A stretch of DNA of 64,000 nt from Fumia sp045121595 (GTDB lineage Bacteria; Bacillota; Clostridia; Oscillospirales; Ruminococcaceae): assembly GCA_045121595.1 (NCBI GenBank), contig JBGVGI010000027.1, forward strand, positions 58,414 to 122,413, given 5' to 3'. Of this stretch, positions 49,756 through 57,895 are shown piece after piece. The notes under the pieces are model-generated. The model was not told where the DNA came from and ran no database searches. It saw only the letters and a program-made list of their open reading frames with translations. Positions within the stretch are counted from its first letter, which is position 1. Each line of letters opens with the position of its first letter. A program made the translations under genes and the position numbers.

Positions 49756-51834
49756 TTATTTTTTGCGTTCGTAACTGCAATCAGGATTTGAGCAGTAAAT
49801 TTTAGCGCCTCTGCCATCTTTTTTGAGAAGGCTCTTGCCACATTCGGGGCATTTTTCGTCTGTCGGCATATCCCAGGAAAGGAAAGAACATTTGGGATTA
49901 TGTTCACAACCGAAAAACTTTTTGCCTTTTTTGGATTTTTTCTCTAAAATCTTACCGCCGCACAAAGGACATTCGCCTTTTGTTTCAACGACGATTTTCT
50001 TGGTATTACGGCATTCGGGGAAGCCGGGACAAGCGAGGAATTTACCAAATCTTCCACTCTTGATAACCATATTTCTGCCACATTTTTCGCAGATAACGTC
50101 GGTTTCCTCATCAGGCACTTTCATATGGGTGCCCTGCATATTTTCTTCTGCGGATTTCAAAGTTTTGTCAAAATCCTCATAAAAATCAGCAATAACTGAA
50201 ACCCACGGTTTCTTGCCTTCTTCGATAAGGTCAAGATTGTTTTCCATCTGCGCCGTGAACTTCTCGTCGACGATAGATGCAAACTGTTCTTTCATAAGCT
50301 GAGTTGTAATTTCCCCAAGACTTGTGGGTTTTAACTGTTTGCCCTCACGTTCGATGTAGTTACGTGCGAGAATAGTAGTAATAGTCGGTGAATAGGTAGA
50401 AGGACGGCCGATACCGTTTTCTTCTAAGATTTTGATAAGTGAAGCTTCGGTAAAACGTGCGGGAGGCTCGGTAAAATGCTGTTTGCCTTCTAAGGATTTA
50501 ACCTTCAGAGAATCGCCTTCGGAAAGGTTGGGCAAAGCAGATTCCTTTTCTTCCTCCTCGTCCTTGCCTTCGGTATAGAGAGTTGTGAAACCATCAAATT
50601 TCACTGTAAATCCCGAAGATTTAAAGGTATAACCGTTTGCATCGATATCAACGGAAACAGTATCGTATTCGGCATTAGCCATCTGACTTGCAATAAAGCG
50701 TTCCCAGATAAGTTTATAAAGCTTATACTGGTCGGAAGTAAGCGACGCTTTAACCTCTGCAGGTGTAAGTGACGGCATAGTGGGACGGATGGCTTCGTGA
50801 GCATCCTGAGCATTATTTTTGGATTTATAGTATCTCGGAGAGTCAGGAAGATAATCCTTACCGTATTTTCCTGAGATATACTCAGTAGCAGCTTCTCTTG
50901 CCTCGTTTGAAATTCTTAACGAGTCGGTTCTCATATAGGTGATAAGACCGACTGCACCAAGTTTCGGGATTTCAACACCTTCGTAAAGCTCCTGAGCCGC
51001 TTTCATCGTTCTTCTTGACTGGAAGCCAAGCTTTCTTGAAGCTTCCTGTTGCAAAGTAGAAGTGGTAAAAGGAGGTGCGGGGGATTTTTTACGAACACCC
51101 TTTTTGATATCCTCCACTTTAAAATCGGCATTCTCCAGAGCTTTCAGTATTTTATCTGTTTCTTCCTGGGTTTTAAGGTTAATCTTTTTACCGTTTTTAC
51201 CGTAAAACTTTGACTGAAAAGCTTTTTTGGAAGAAGCAGTAAGAAGTGATGCATCAATGCTCCAGTATTCTTCGGGAGTAAAGTTTCTTATCTCGTTTTC
51301 CCTGTCAACAATGATACGTACGGCAACCGACTGCACACGGCCTGCACTGAGTCCAGGGGCAATCTTTTTCCATAAAAACGGGCTTAATTTATAGCCTACA
51401 ATTCTATCTAAAACCCTACGTGCCTGCTGTGCGTCAAAAAGACTTAAATCAATCTTTCTGGGGTTTGCCATACCTTCCTTGACACCCGTTTTTGTAATCT
51501 CGTTAAAGGTAATGCGGTTTTTATCCGCAACGTCGAGTTTCAAAAGCGTTGCAAGATGCCATGAAATTGCCTCACCTTCCCTATCAGGGTCGGTTGCGAG
51601 GTACACTTTGTCAACACCCTTTGCAGCTTCTTTAAGCTTTTTTATAGTCGCAGACTGTGTACGGATATTGGTATATTTAGGGGCAAAATCATTTTCAACG
51701 TCAACGCCGAGCGTACTTTTGGGAAGGTCTCTGACGTGTCCCATTGAAGCAATTACGTCATAGTTTTTGCCGAGATATTTTTTTATCGTTTTAGCTTTCG
51801 CGGGGGACTCCACGATTACAAGTTTCGACATCAT
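49756..51834 (-). CDS. topA: DNA topoisomerase I
   Basis: The 692-residue type IA enzyme has VIVESPAKAKTIKKYLG at the N terminus (Toprim), TDPDREGEAISWH, the active-site Tyr300 in GLITYMRTDS and a C-terminal end with three zinc ribbons (CEKCG...CPGFPEC; CPLCGG...CEHNPKC; CPECGK...CSNPDC). It relaxes negative supercoils. It starts ten bases after the dprA stop, at either of two adjacent ATGs (51834 or 51831). Confidence 0.97.
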   Translation of the reverse strand: MMSKLVIVESPAKAKTIKKYLGKNYDVIASMGHVRDLPKSTLGVDVENDFAPKYTNIRTQSATIKKLKEAAKGVDKVYLATDPDREGEAISWHLATLLKLDVADKNRITFNEITKTGVKEGMANPRKIDLSLFDAQQARRVLDRIVGYKLSPFLWKKIAPGLSAGRVQSVAVRIIVDRENEIRNFTPEEYWSIDASLLTASSKKAFQSKFYGKNGKKINLKTQEETDKILKALENADFKVEDIKKGVRKKSPAPPFTTSTLQQEASRKLGFQSRRTMKAAQELYEGVEIPKLGAVGLITYMRTDSLRISNEAREAATEYISGKYGKDYLPDSPRYYKSKNNAQDAHEAIRPTMPSLTPAEVKASLTSDQYKLYKLIWERFIASQMANAEYDTVSVDIDANGYTFKSSGFTVKFDGFTTLYTEGKDEEEEKESALPNLSEGDSLKVKSLEGKQHFTEPPARFTEASLIKILEENGIGRPSTYSPTITTILARNYIEREGKQLKPTSLGEITTQLMKEQFASIVDEKFTAQMENNLDLIEEGKKPWVSVIADFYEDFDKTLKSAEENMQGTHMKVPDEETDVICEKCGRNMVIKSGRFGKFLACPGFPECRNTKKIVVETKGECPLCGGKILEKKSKKGKKFFGCEHNPKCSFLSWDMPTDEKCPECGKSLLKKDGRGAKIYCSNPDCSYERKK

Positions 51835-51844
51835 ATCAGACCTT

Positions 51845-53029
51845 TCATTTTATAGAATATCTTCTGCCGGAATGAGCCTCAATAGCGTCTAAAAGTTCAA
51901 GCTCTGTAAGTACTGAAAGCACTTCAAAACAAGCAAGACCCGACTGACCTGTAAGTTCATCAACGTGTATAGGCTCTTTATCCAGCAGAGAGTAAATTTT
52001 CATCTGTTTATCACTAAGACCCTCAGGGGTTTTTCTTTCTTCTGAAACTATTTTGTTTGCTCTCACCTGAAGCTTTTCATTATCAGTGAGAAAATCAGAC
52101 GTTTCCTCAACGAAAGAAAACTTATCTGCTCTTTCTAAATCAAGCTTACCCTCGTATCTTACGGCGTATTCCTCTAAAATATCGGTGGCATCATAAACTG
52201 CCTTTGCACCGTCTCTTAAAAGCGGAACAACGCCCATAAAATTCTTATCAAAAATATCACGCGGAGGAATGCAGAACACGTCACGGTTCATATCGTTTGC
52301 AAGTCTTGCCGTAATAAGCGAACCGCTTTTAACGGGGGCTTCCGTTACGATAACGCCGTCGGCAATACCTGCCATAATTCTGTTCCTTACGGGAAAATAT
52401 CCGCGCGTAACTCCCGTACCCGGTGGAAGCTCACTGATAAGTGCACCGCCACACATAAGGATTTCTTTTCTTACTTTTTCGGTTTGAGTGGGATAATTAA
52501 CCCCGTGACCGCAACCGAGCACACCGACTGTTTTTGCCCTTGCCTTGATGGCACCACGATGGGCAAACTCGTCAATACCTGCGGCACAACCACTTACAGT
52601 AACTGCACCCGCAAGGCTTAAAACGTAACTTAAATTACCTGTGACTTTTCTGCCGTAATCGGAAGCTTTACGCGTACCGACCACAGTAATTTTAACAGAA
52701 TCGTTAAGATAAGAAATATCCCCTTTAACGTAAAGGACTATCGGTGCCGAATAAATATGTTTTAAATTTTCGGGATATTCATAATCGTTATAAGTCACAA
52801 CCCTTACGCCGTGTTCGATAGTACTTTTATAAATACTTTCAGCCTTTTTAAGTGAAGTCTTTTTAAGAGAATTTCTGTTATTCTCGGTAAGATACAACGC
52901 TTTACGGCAGACTTCCTCTACGTTGTTGTAAACGTACTCGGGGTCGTATTCTTCCACAAGTTGCTGTGGCTTTCCGCTACCCACAGAAAAGCAATCCGAA
53001 AGCCATATCCAGTAAATAACCTTTTCCAT
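51845..53029 (-). CDS. dprA: DNA-processing protein DprA
   Basis: The 394-residue protein has the DprA Rossmann core: TVVGTRKASDYGRKVTG, GAVTVSGCAAGIDEFAHRGAI, VLGCGHGVNYP and SGSLITARLAND, then a C-terminal winged helix. It loads RecA on incoming single-stranded DNA. The start at 53029 lacks a strong ribosome site and begins four bases after the luxS stop, so it may rely on coupling. The topA neighbour is typical. Confidence 0.9.
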   Translation of the reverse strand: MEKVIYWIWLSDCFSVGSGKPQQLVEEYDPEYVYNNVEEVCRKALYLTENNRNSLKKTSLKKAESIYKSTIEHGVRVVTYNDYEYPENLKHIYSAPIVLYVKGDISYLNDSVKITVVGTRKASDYGRKVTGNLSYVLSLAGAVTVSGCAAGIDEFAHRGAIKARAKTVGVLGCGHGVNYPTQTEKVRKEILMCGGALISELPPGTGVTRGYFPVRNRIMAGIADGVIVTEAPVKSGSLITARLANDMNRDVFCIPPRDIFDKNFMGVVPLLRDGAKAVYDATDILEEYAVRYEGKLDLERADKFSFVEETSDFLTDNEKLQVRANKIVSEERKTPEGLSDKQMKIYSLLDKEPIHVDELTGQSGLACFEVLSVLTELELLDAIEAHSGRRYSIK

Positions 53030-53033
53030 TTTG

Positions 53034-53495
53034 CTATATTTCATACTCGAGCATAGGCTCTGTCCAGTTTTCAAGTACCTTTGTCATATCGAGTGCATAT
53101 TCTTTAGCCTTTTTGAGATTATGGTCAAGATAGTTTCCGCACTCGGGTCTGCTGACTCCGGGGATTTCTCCCTCGTAGTCCTTTATAAAAATCATAGCTT
53201 TTTTAACAAGGTCTATAGCCTCTTTATGAGAAACCTTATCACGCACGATAAAATAAAATCCCGTACGGCAACCCATAGGGCCTGAATAAATTATACTGTC
53301 ACCATACTCAGAATTTCTCACGTAGGTTGCAAAGAGATGCTCAAAGGTGTGAATACCATCGTTTTCAAGGTAAACACCGCCGTTTGGAATTGTCATACGG
53401 ATATCGTACGTCACGGCATCTCCGTCAACACGGGACAGATACATTCCTTTTTTAAGTTTATCGTGATTAACGCAAAAGCTTTTGATTTTTTCCAT
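53034..53495 (-). CDS. luxS: S-ribosylhomocysteine lyase (AI-2 producing)
   Basis: The 153-residue protein has the metal site His49-Thr-Phe-Glu52-His53 (HTFEH) and Cys119 in PECGNY, plus the catalytic Cys76 in MGCRTGF. It cleaves S-ribosylhomocysteine to homocysteine and the AI-2 precursor DPD. The start at 53495 has AAGGGAGAG upstream and lies just after the stop of the RNA methyltransferase gene. Its placement between an RNA methyltransferase and dprA links methyl-cycle recycling to RNA modification in one transcript; whether it is used for quorum sensing is unknown. Confidence 0.95.
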   Translation of the reverse strand: MEKIKSFCVNHDKLKKGMYLSRVDGDAVTYDIRMTIPNGGVYLENDGIHTFEHLFATYVRNSEYGDSIIYSGPMGCRTGFYFIVRDKVSHKEAIDLVKKAMIFIKDYEGEIPGVSRPECGNYLDHNLKKAKEYALDMTKVLENWTEPMLEYEI

Positions 53496-53496
53496 C

Positions 53497-54273
53497 TTAC
53501 TCTCCCTTTGCCATTTCCCATATAAGGATAGTTGCCGCCATAGCAGCATTCAAAGACTCAGCACTACCCTTCATCGGAATGGTAATTCTTCTGTCGCAGA
53601 CTGACACCTGCTCAGGGCTTAAGCCGTTACCTTCGTTTCCGATAACGATAACACTGTTATTTTTAAATTTGATATCACTTAATTTCTCCGCATCACTGTC
53701 AACGACAGCGGCGTAGGAAGTAAGTTTTTTTGAAACTAAAAATTCGCTCATATCGGTAATCAGAAAAGGCATTCTGAAAATCGATCCCATAGCAGAACGT
53801 ACAGTTTTCATATTATAGACGTCACAACAGTTTTCACTGAGAATAACGCCCGAAAGCCCCATGGCATCGGCAACTCTGAAAATTGTACCGACGTTCCCGG
53901 GGTCCTGTAAATTCCAAAGGGCAACAAAGCACCCATTATTCTCTATTTTATCAAGCTTTAGCGGTTTGTCAAGTTTTTTGCAGATGGCATATATTCCCTG
54001 AGGAGTAAGAGAAGATGCAATTTTATTCTCCACTGCCTCCGAAATCTGATACACTTCACAGTTTTCATCAGCAAAAAAATCTTCACCAAAACGATTTAAA
54101 AACTTTTCGGTTACGAAAATCTGATCAATTTCAACTGAGCATCTTTTTGCTTCTTTGAAAAGTTTTACACCCTCAATTGCAAACAAACAAAGCGCGTCAC
54201 GGTATTTTTTTGAGCTTAAAATTTTTGCATATCGCTTGATTTTTTCGTTATCTTTAGCGGTAATCTTCTCCAT
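53497..54273 (-). CDS. SpoU/TrmH-family RNA 2'-O-methyltransferase
   Basis: The 258-residue protein has an N-terminal substrate-binding part and the SPOUT knot with ALWNLQDPGNVGTIFRVADAMG (motif 1), VIVIGNEGNGLSPEQ (motif 2) and IPMKGSAESLNAAMAATILIWE (motif 3). Such enzymes methylate ribose in rRNA or tRNA; RlmB-like G2251 methylation is one possibility. The start at 54273 has GAAAGGG. It begins the seventeen-gene run that ends with leuS. Confidence 0.85.
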   Translation of the reverse strand: MEKITAKDNEKIKRYAKILSSKKYRDALCLFAIEGVKLFKEAKRCSVEIDQIFVTEKFLNRFGEDFFADENCEVYQISEAVENKIASSLTPQGIYAICKKLDKPLKLDKIENNGCFVALWNLQDPGNVGTIFRVADAMGLSGVILSENCCDVYNMKTVRSAMGSIFRMPFLITDMSEFLVSKKLTSYAAVVDSDAEKLSDIKFKNNSVIVIGNEGNGLSPEQVSVCDRRITIPMKGSAESLNAAMAATILIWEMAKGE

Positions 54274-54298
54274 CTGATACCCTTTCAAAAATGAGCAA

Positions 54299-54327
54299 AC
54301 GCCCAAGCCCTTTTAAGGCTTAGGCGT
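54299..54327 (-). terminator. Terminator after rplT
   Basis: ACGCC-x-AAGCC pairs with GGCTT-x-GGCGT around a short loop, with one mismatch. The T tract after it on the minus strand is short, so some read-through into the RNA methyltransferase operon is likely. Confidence 0.6.
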
Positions 54328-54340
54328 AAAACTTCTTAAA

Positions 54341-54694
54341 TTAAAGTGCAGCTTTTGCTTTTTCAACCAATGCTGTGAAAGCAGCAGCGTCGTGGATAGC
54401 GATTTCAGAAAGCATCTTACGGTTCAATGTAATGTTTGCTTTTTTGAGACCGTTCATGAACTGAGAATAGTTGATTCCGTTCATTTTGCATGCAGCAGAA
54501 ATTCTTGTGATCCAGAGTTTTCTGAAGTCACGTTTTTTAAGTCTGCGGCCAATATATGCATACTGACCTGATTTCATTACTGCTTCTTTAGCAGTTTTAA
54601 AGAGTTTGTGTTTTCCGCCCCAGTAGCCTTTTGCAAGCTTCAAGGTTTTATTTCTTCTCTTACGAGTTGCCATAGCGCCTTTAACACGTGCCAT
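54341..54694 (-). CDS. rplT: Ribosomal protein L20
   Basis: The 117-residue protein has the L20 pattern RKRRNKTLKLAKGYWGGKH near the start, YAYIGRRLKKRDFRKLWITR and CKMNGINYSQFMNGLKKANI. It is an early-assembly 50S protein and, in Bacillus, represses its own operon through the leader RNA. It is the last gene of infC-rpmI-rplT, 37 bases after rpmI. Confidence 0.98.
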   Translation of the reverse strand: MARVKGAMATRKRRNKTLKLAKGYWGGKHKLFKTAKEAVMKSGQYAYIGRRLKKRDFRKLWITRISAACKMNGINYSQFMNGLKKANITLNRKMLSEIAIHDAAAFTALVEKAKAAL

Positions 54695-54731
54695 AGTTTT
54701 TTACCTCCAAATTCGGTTTAATTAGTTTTCC

Positions 54732-54929
54732 TTATTTATAAGGAATCATTGTTCTGATTGTAGCCTGAACTGTCTTGTCAGCATAAGCGCCTTTACGCAA
54801 AGCTCTTTTACGCTTTGTTGTTTTCTTTGTCAAGATGTGGCGTTTACCCATCTGTCCGCGTTTAACCAAACCGTTTTTGGTAACGCTGAAACGCTTTTTG
54901 GAACCGCTGTGAGATTTGATTTTAGGCAT
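54732..54929 (-). CDS. rpmI: Ribosomal protein L35
   Basis: The 65-residue protein begins MPKIKSHSGSKKRF and contains RGQMGKRHILTKKTTKRKR, the usual L35 features. It is 52 bases after infC and belongs to the same operon. Confidence 0.98.
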   Translation of the reverse strand: MPKIKSHSGSKKRFSVTKNGLVKRGQMGKRHILTKKTTKRKRALRKGAYADKTVQATIRTMIPYK

Positions 54930-54981
54930 ATCTTAGGTCCTCCTATCAATTTGTGGTTTCTCTTCGGTTTGTGAAGATAAT

Positions 54982-55500
54982 TTATTTAGCTCCTTTAGGA
55001 GAAATAAACATCGCAAGGCTTCTGCCTTCCATTTTAGCAGGCTTATCAACTGCGCCGAATTCAGCGCACGCCTCTTTGAACTTATCGAGCAAATCTTTTC
55101 CAAGCTCGGTGTGAGCCATTTCTCTTCCGCGGAAGCGAACAGAAACTTTAACCTTGTCACCGCTCTTTAAGAATTTGTTTGCCTGATTGACTTTGGTCAT
55201 AAAATCGTGAGTGTCAATGTTCATAGACATTCTGACTTCTTTGGTGTCAACCGTTTTCTGGTTTTTCCTGTTTTCCTTTTCGCGTTTTGCCTGCTCGTAA
55301 CGATATTTGCCGTAATCCATAATGCGGCATACGTTAGGTGTCGCCTGCGGCGCGATGTTAACAAGGTCTAAACCTTTTTCGATTGCAAGGCTCATTGCCT
55401 CCTTGGAAGACATAATTCCAAGCTGTGTTCCGTCGGCATCGATTACCCTGATTTCCTTCTCACGGATTTCTTCATTGATAAGCAAGTCGTTTTTGCTAAT
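54982..55500 (-). CDS. infC: Translation initiation factor IF-3 (ATT start)
   Basis: The 172-residue protein has the IF-3 signature: NEEIREKEIRVIDADGTQLG, then IAPQATPNVCRIMDYGKYRYEQ, and a C-terminal domain with VKVSVRFRGREMAHTELG. It keeps the subunits apart and proofreads initiation. The best-placed start is the ATT at 55500, eight bases after GGAGG; no ATG fits as well. infC commonly uses ATT, which makes its translation sensitive to IF-3 itself. It is preceded by an L20-type leader. Confidence 0.9.
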   Translation of the reverse strand: MSKNDLLINEEIREKEIRVIDADGTQLGIMSSKEAMSLAIEKGLDLVNIAPQATPNVCRIMDYGKYRYEQAKREKENRKNQKTVDTKEVRMSMNIDTHDFMTKVNQANKFLKSGDKVKVSVRFRGREMAHTELGKDLLDKFKEACAEFGAVDKPAKMEGRSLAMFISPKGAK

Positions 55501-55656
55501 GGTAAGCACCTCCACTACCTGTTTTTGCATAAAATAAAAAATGCACGAACACAAAACGTCCGCGCTTCATTACACAAAAACCCAAGGTTTTCTGATGTAT
55601 TGACCCATCTAACACAAAAGCGAAGGGTGAGAACGGACTGTTCTGCTTTATTGTTC
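55501..55656 (-). promoter_or_regulatory. L20-type leader of infC-rpmI-rplT with attenuator
   Basis: The leader ends with a terminator-like hairpin at 55529-55565: GCGCGGAC pairs with GTTCGTGC and is followed by ATTTTTTATTTT. Upstream are further paired segments, including an AACAGTCCGTTCTC region. The arrangement fits the L20 autoregulatory leader known from Bacillus, where L20 binding promotes termination. Confidence 0.7.
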
Positions 55657-55662
55657 CTAAAG

Positions 55663-55691
55663 ATTATAACATATAGTTTTCACCTTGTCAA
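55663..55691 (-). promoter_or_regulatory. Sigma-A-like promoter of the infC operon
   Basis: On the minus strand TTGACA (55691-55686) and TATAAT (55668-55663) are 17 bases apart, upstream of the L20-type leader. Confidence 0.85.
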
Positions 55692-55755
55692 CTGTTTATT
55701 TTGTAAAATATTAAAAAATTATTCTTTTATATTTTGTTACTTTTCGCCTTTTTTA

Positions 55756-55784
55756 TTGACTGTAATAAACAGAAGTAGTATAAT
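55756..55784 (+). promoter_or_regulatory. Sigma-A-like promoter of the CAP-domain gene
   Basis: TTGACT (55756-55761) and TATAAT (55779-55784) are 17 bases apart. The leader to the start at 55822 is about 30 bases. Confidence 0.8.
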
Positions 55785-55821
55785 AGAATAAAACTTATCC
55801 CTTTAAAAAAGGATGTATTTT

Positions 55822-56847
55822 ATGAAGAAATTTCTAAAAGCTTTAATTTCCTGCACCTTAGCTTTTATAATATCTTTTTCAGTCTGTCTTACAGCGGATG
55901 CTTCGTGGGTCAAAACCTTAAACAGAACCTGGAGTTATACCGACGCTTCGGGCAAAAAGGTAACCTCCTGGCAGAAGATAAACTCCGTATGGTATTACTT
56001 TAATGAAAGCGGAGTTATGCAGACAGGCTGGAAATATATTGACAACGTCTGGTATCACTTTGACCGTAACGGTGCTATGGCGACGGGATGGAAAAAGATA
56101 AATAATCTCTGGTATTACTTTAACGCAAGTGGCGTTATGCAGACAAACTGGAAGCTTATCGGTAATACCTGGTACTATCTTAACCCCGACGGCAGTATGA
56201 AAACCGGATGGCTTTTAAGTGGTGGTAACTGGTATTACTTCTCGCCTAACGGCCCTATGAAAACGGGCTGGATAAGATCGGGTGCCGACTGGTACTATAT
56301 GAATAAAGACGGCGTTATGCAAACGGGTTGGCTTAACCTTTACGGAAAGGAATACTATCTTTTGCCAAGCGGTAAGATGGCAAAGGGATTTCAGACTATC
56401 GACTCTGTTTCCTATTACTTTGACGATAACGGCGTTCTTTCGGTGGACACAATTGCCAAGAAAACCGAATACGAGCAGAAGGTAATCACTCTTATAAACG
56501 AAATACGCAAAAAAGAAGGCTTAAAGCCTTTGACTTACACCGTTGCCCTTTCAAGGGCGGCATCAATACGTGCCGAGGAAATCTCGTTAAAATTTGACCA
56601 TATAAGACCTGACGGTTCAGACTGGTACACGGTTTTTGAGGAGATAAATCAGGAAATAGACGGTACGGGTGAAAACATCGCAAGGAATCTTAAAACTCCC
56701 GAAGACGTTGTTGCAGGCTGGATGGATTCCGTCACCCATAAGGAAAATATTTTAAATCCTTATTTTCGTTACATCGGTGTTGGCTACCTCGAAAAAGGCT
56801 CAGGTGCAAGTTACTGGACTCAGCTTTTCTCCGAAATGATATACTAA
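55822..56847 (+). CDS. Secreted CAP-domain protein with choline-binding-type repeats
   Basis: The 341-residue protein has a signal peptide (residues 1-28, ending near ADA) and about nine cell-wall-binding repeats of around 20 residues, of the form W-x-x-x-x-x-x-W-Y-Y-F-x-x-x-G-x-M-x-T-G. A CAP/SCP-like domain (ITLINEIRKKEGLKPLTYT, then AEEISLKFDHIRPDG) completes the chain. The repeats fix the protein to choline- or related polymer-decorated cell walls. CAP domains of this type have unclear roles, often in adhesion or sporulation. It is monocistronic with its own promoter and terminator. Confidence 0.85.
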   Translation: MKKFLKALISCTLAFIISFSVCLTADASWVKTLNRTWSYTDASGKKVTSWQKINSVWYYFNESGVMQTGWKYIDNVWYHFDRNGAMATGWKKINNLWYYFNASGVMQTNWKLIGNTWYYLNPDGSMKTGWLLSGGNWYYFSPNGPMKTGWIRSGADWYYMNKDGVMQTGWLNLYGKEYYLLPSGKMAKGFQTIDSVSYYFDDNGVLSVDTIAKKTEYEQKVITLINEIRKKEGLKPLTYTVALSRAASIRAEEISLKFDHIRPDGSDWYTVFEEINQEIDGTGENIARNLKTPEDVVAGWMDSVTHKENILNPYFRYIGVGYLEKGSGASYWTQLFSEMIY

Positions 56848-56854
56848 AAATAAT

Positions 56855-56882
56855 CCCCGTTCATTAAGAACGGGGTCTTTTT
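56855..56882 (+). terminator. Terminator after the CAP gene
   Basis: CCCCGTTC and GAACGGGG pair around ATTAA and run into TCTTTTTT. Confidence 0.9.
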
Positions 56883-56981
56883 TACCGATAAAGCATTTAA
56901 AACAACCGAACAGACAAAAATCAACATTTTTCTTTTCGTATCTGCTAAAATGAAACCGAAAGGAGCTGAGGAAAAAAAGAT

Positions 56982-57425
56982 ATGAAATATAATCTCATCA
57001 TCGACAAAAATTCAGAAGAAGAAATAACGGTAAAGGTTCATTCCCCCTCTTTACTGACCGAAAAGATAGAAAATCTCGTGCGTGACTTCAAAGGCACTGA
57101 CAGTCTTATGGGAAGTAACGACGACGGGATAAAAATGCTTTTGTTTAAAGAAATCGAATGCATTACCATTATTGACAGAAAAGTGACAGCTATTGACGTA
57201 AAAGGCTGTCACTACCGCATCAAAGAAAGACTTCGTGACCTTGAAGATATTCTGCCGTCATATTTTATCCGCATCAACAAATCCACTCTTGCAAACGAGC
57301 ACCGCATTCTTAAGTTTAAAGCCGTGATACACGGCGGTGTGGATGCCGTATTCAGATGCGGATACAAGGAATACGTTTCAAGGCGTTGTTTTGCTCAAAT
57401 CAAAAGGAGGTACGAAAAAATATGA
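56982..57425 (+). CDS. LytTR-family DNA-binding regulator
   Basis: The 147-residue protein has a short N-terminal part and a C-terminal LytTR domain (IECITIIDRKVTAIDVKG, then YRIKERLRDLEDILPSYFIRINKSTLANEHRI). These beta-rich domains bind DNA direct repeats and often act without a receiver domain when paired with a DUF3021 membrane protein. The stop overlaps the next start as ATGA. It probably regulates its own pair. The ribosome site is AAAGGAGCTGAGG. Confidence 0.85.
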   Translation: MKYNLIIDKNSEEEITVKVHSPSLLTEKIENLVRDFKGTDSLMGSNDDGIKMLLFKEIECITIIDRKVTAIDVKGCHYRIKERLRDLEDILPSYFIRINKSTLANEHRILKFKAVIHGGVDAVFRCGYKEYVSRRCFAQIKRRYEKI

Positions 57426-57859
57426 AAAAGAACGTTTTGGAATTTATCCGCAGAGGCCTTTTAGCCTGTGGTCTGGGACCCGTTGTACTGGGGATAATTT
57501 ATCTTATTTTACATCACAATAATATAATTGAAACACTTACAGTAAATGAAGTATGCACGGGTATATTCTCACTGACAGTCCTTGCTTTTATTGCAGGTGG
57601 TATGAATATCGTTTACAGTATTGAGCGTTTGCCTCTCATAACGGCAATTTTTATCCACGGTGTAGTTTTATACGCAAGTTACCTCGGCACTTACCTTTTA
57701 AACGGTTGGCTCAAAGAAGGGACTACGCCGATTTTAGTTTTCACCCTGATTTTTATCGTGGGTTACTTGATTATCTGGGCAATCATTTATTCGGTCACCC
57801 GAAAAAACGCCGTAAAGCTTAACGAAAAGTTAAAACAAAAGCAACAGAATGCCGAATAA
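57422..57859 (+). CDS. DUF3021 membrane protein, LytTR partner
   Basis: The 145-residue protein has four predicted spans: GLGPVVLGIIYLILHH, a CTGIFSLTVLAFIAGG span, AIFIHGVVLYASYLGTYLL and FTLIFIVGYLIIWAIIY. It carries a charged C-terminal tail. DUF3021 proteins are encoded with LytTR regulators and are thought to hold or inhibit them at the membrane. The start at 57422 follows AAAGGAGG inside the LytTR gene. Longer in-frame starts lie within the LytTR coding sequence. Confidence 0.85.
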   Translation: MKKNVLEFIRRGLLACGLGPVVLGIIYLILHHNNIIETLTVNEVCTGIFSLTVLAFIAGGMNIVYSIERLPLITAIFIHGVVLYASYLGTYLLNGWLKEGTTPILVFTLIFIVGYLIIWAIIYSVTRKNAVKLNEKLKQKQQNAE

Positions 57860-57862
57860 CAC

Positions 57863-57892
57863 AAAGGACGAAACCAGAAGGTTTCGTCCTTT
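57863..57892. terminator. Bidirectional terminator between DUF3021 and glutamine synthetase genes
   Basis: AAAGGACGAAACC and GGTTTCGTCCTTT form a 13-base-pair stem with loop AGAA. The stops of the convergent genes flank it. Confidence 0.9.
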
Positions 57893-57895
57893 TCT

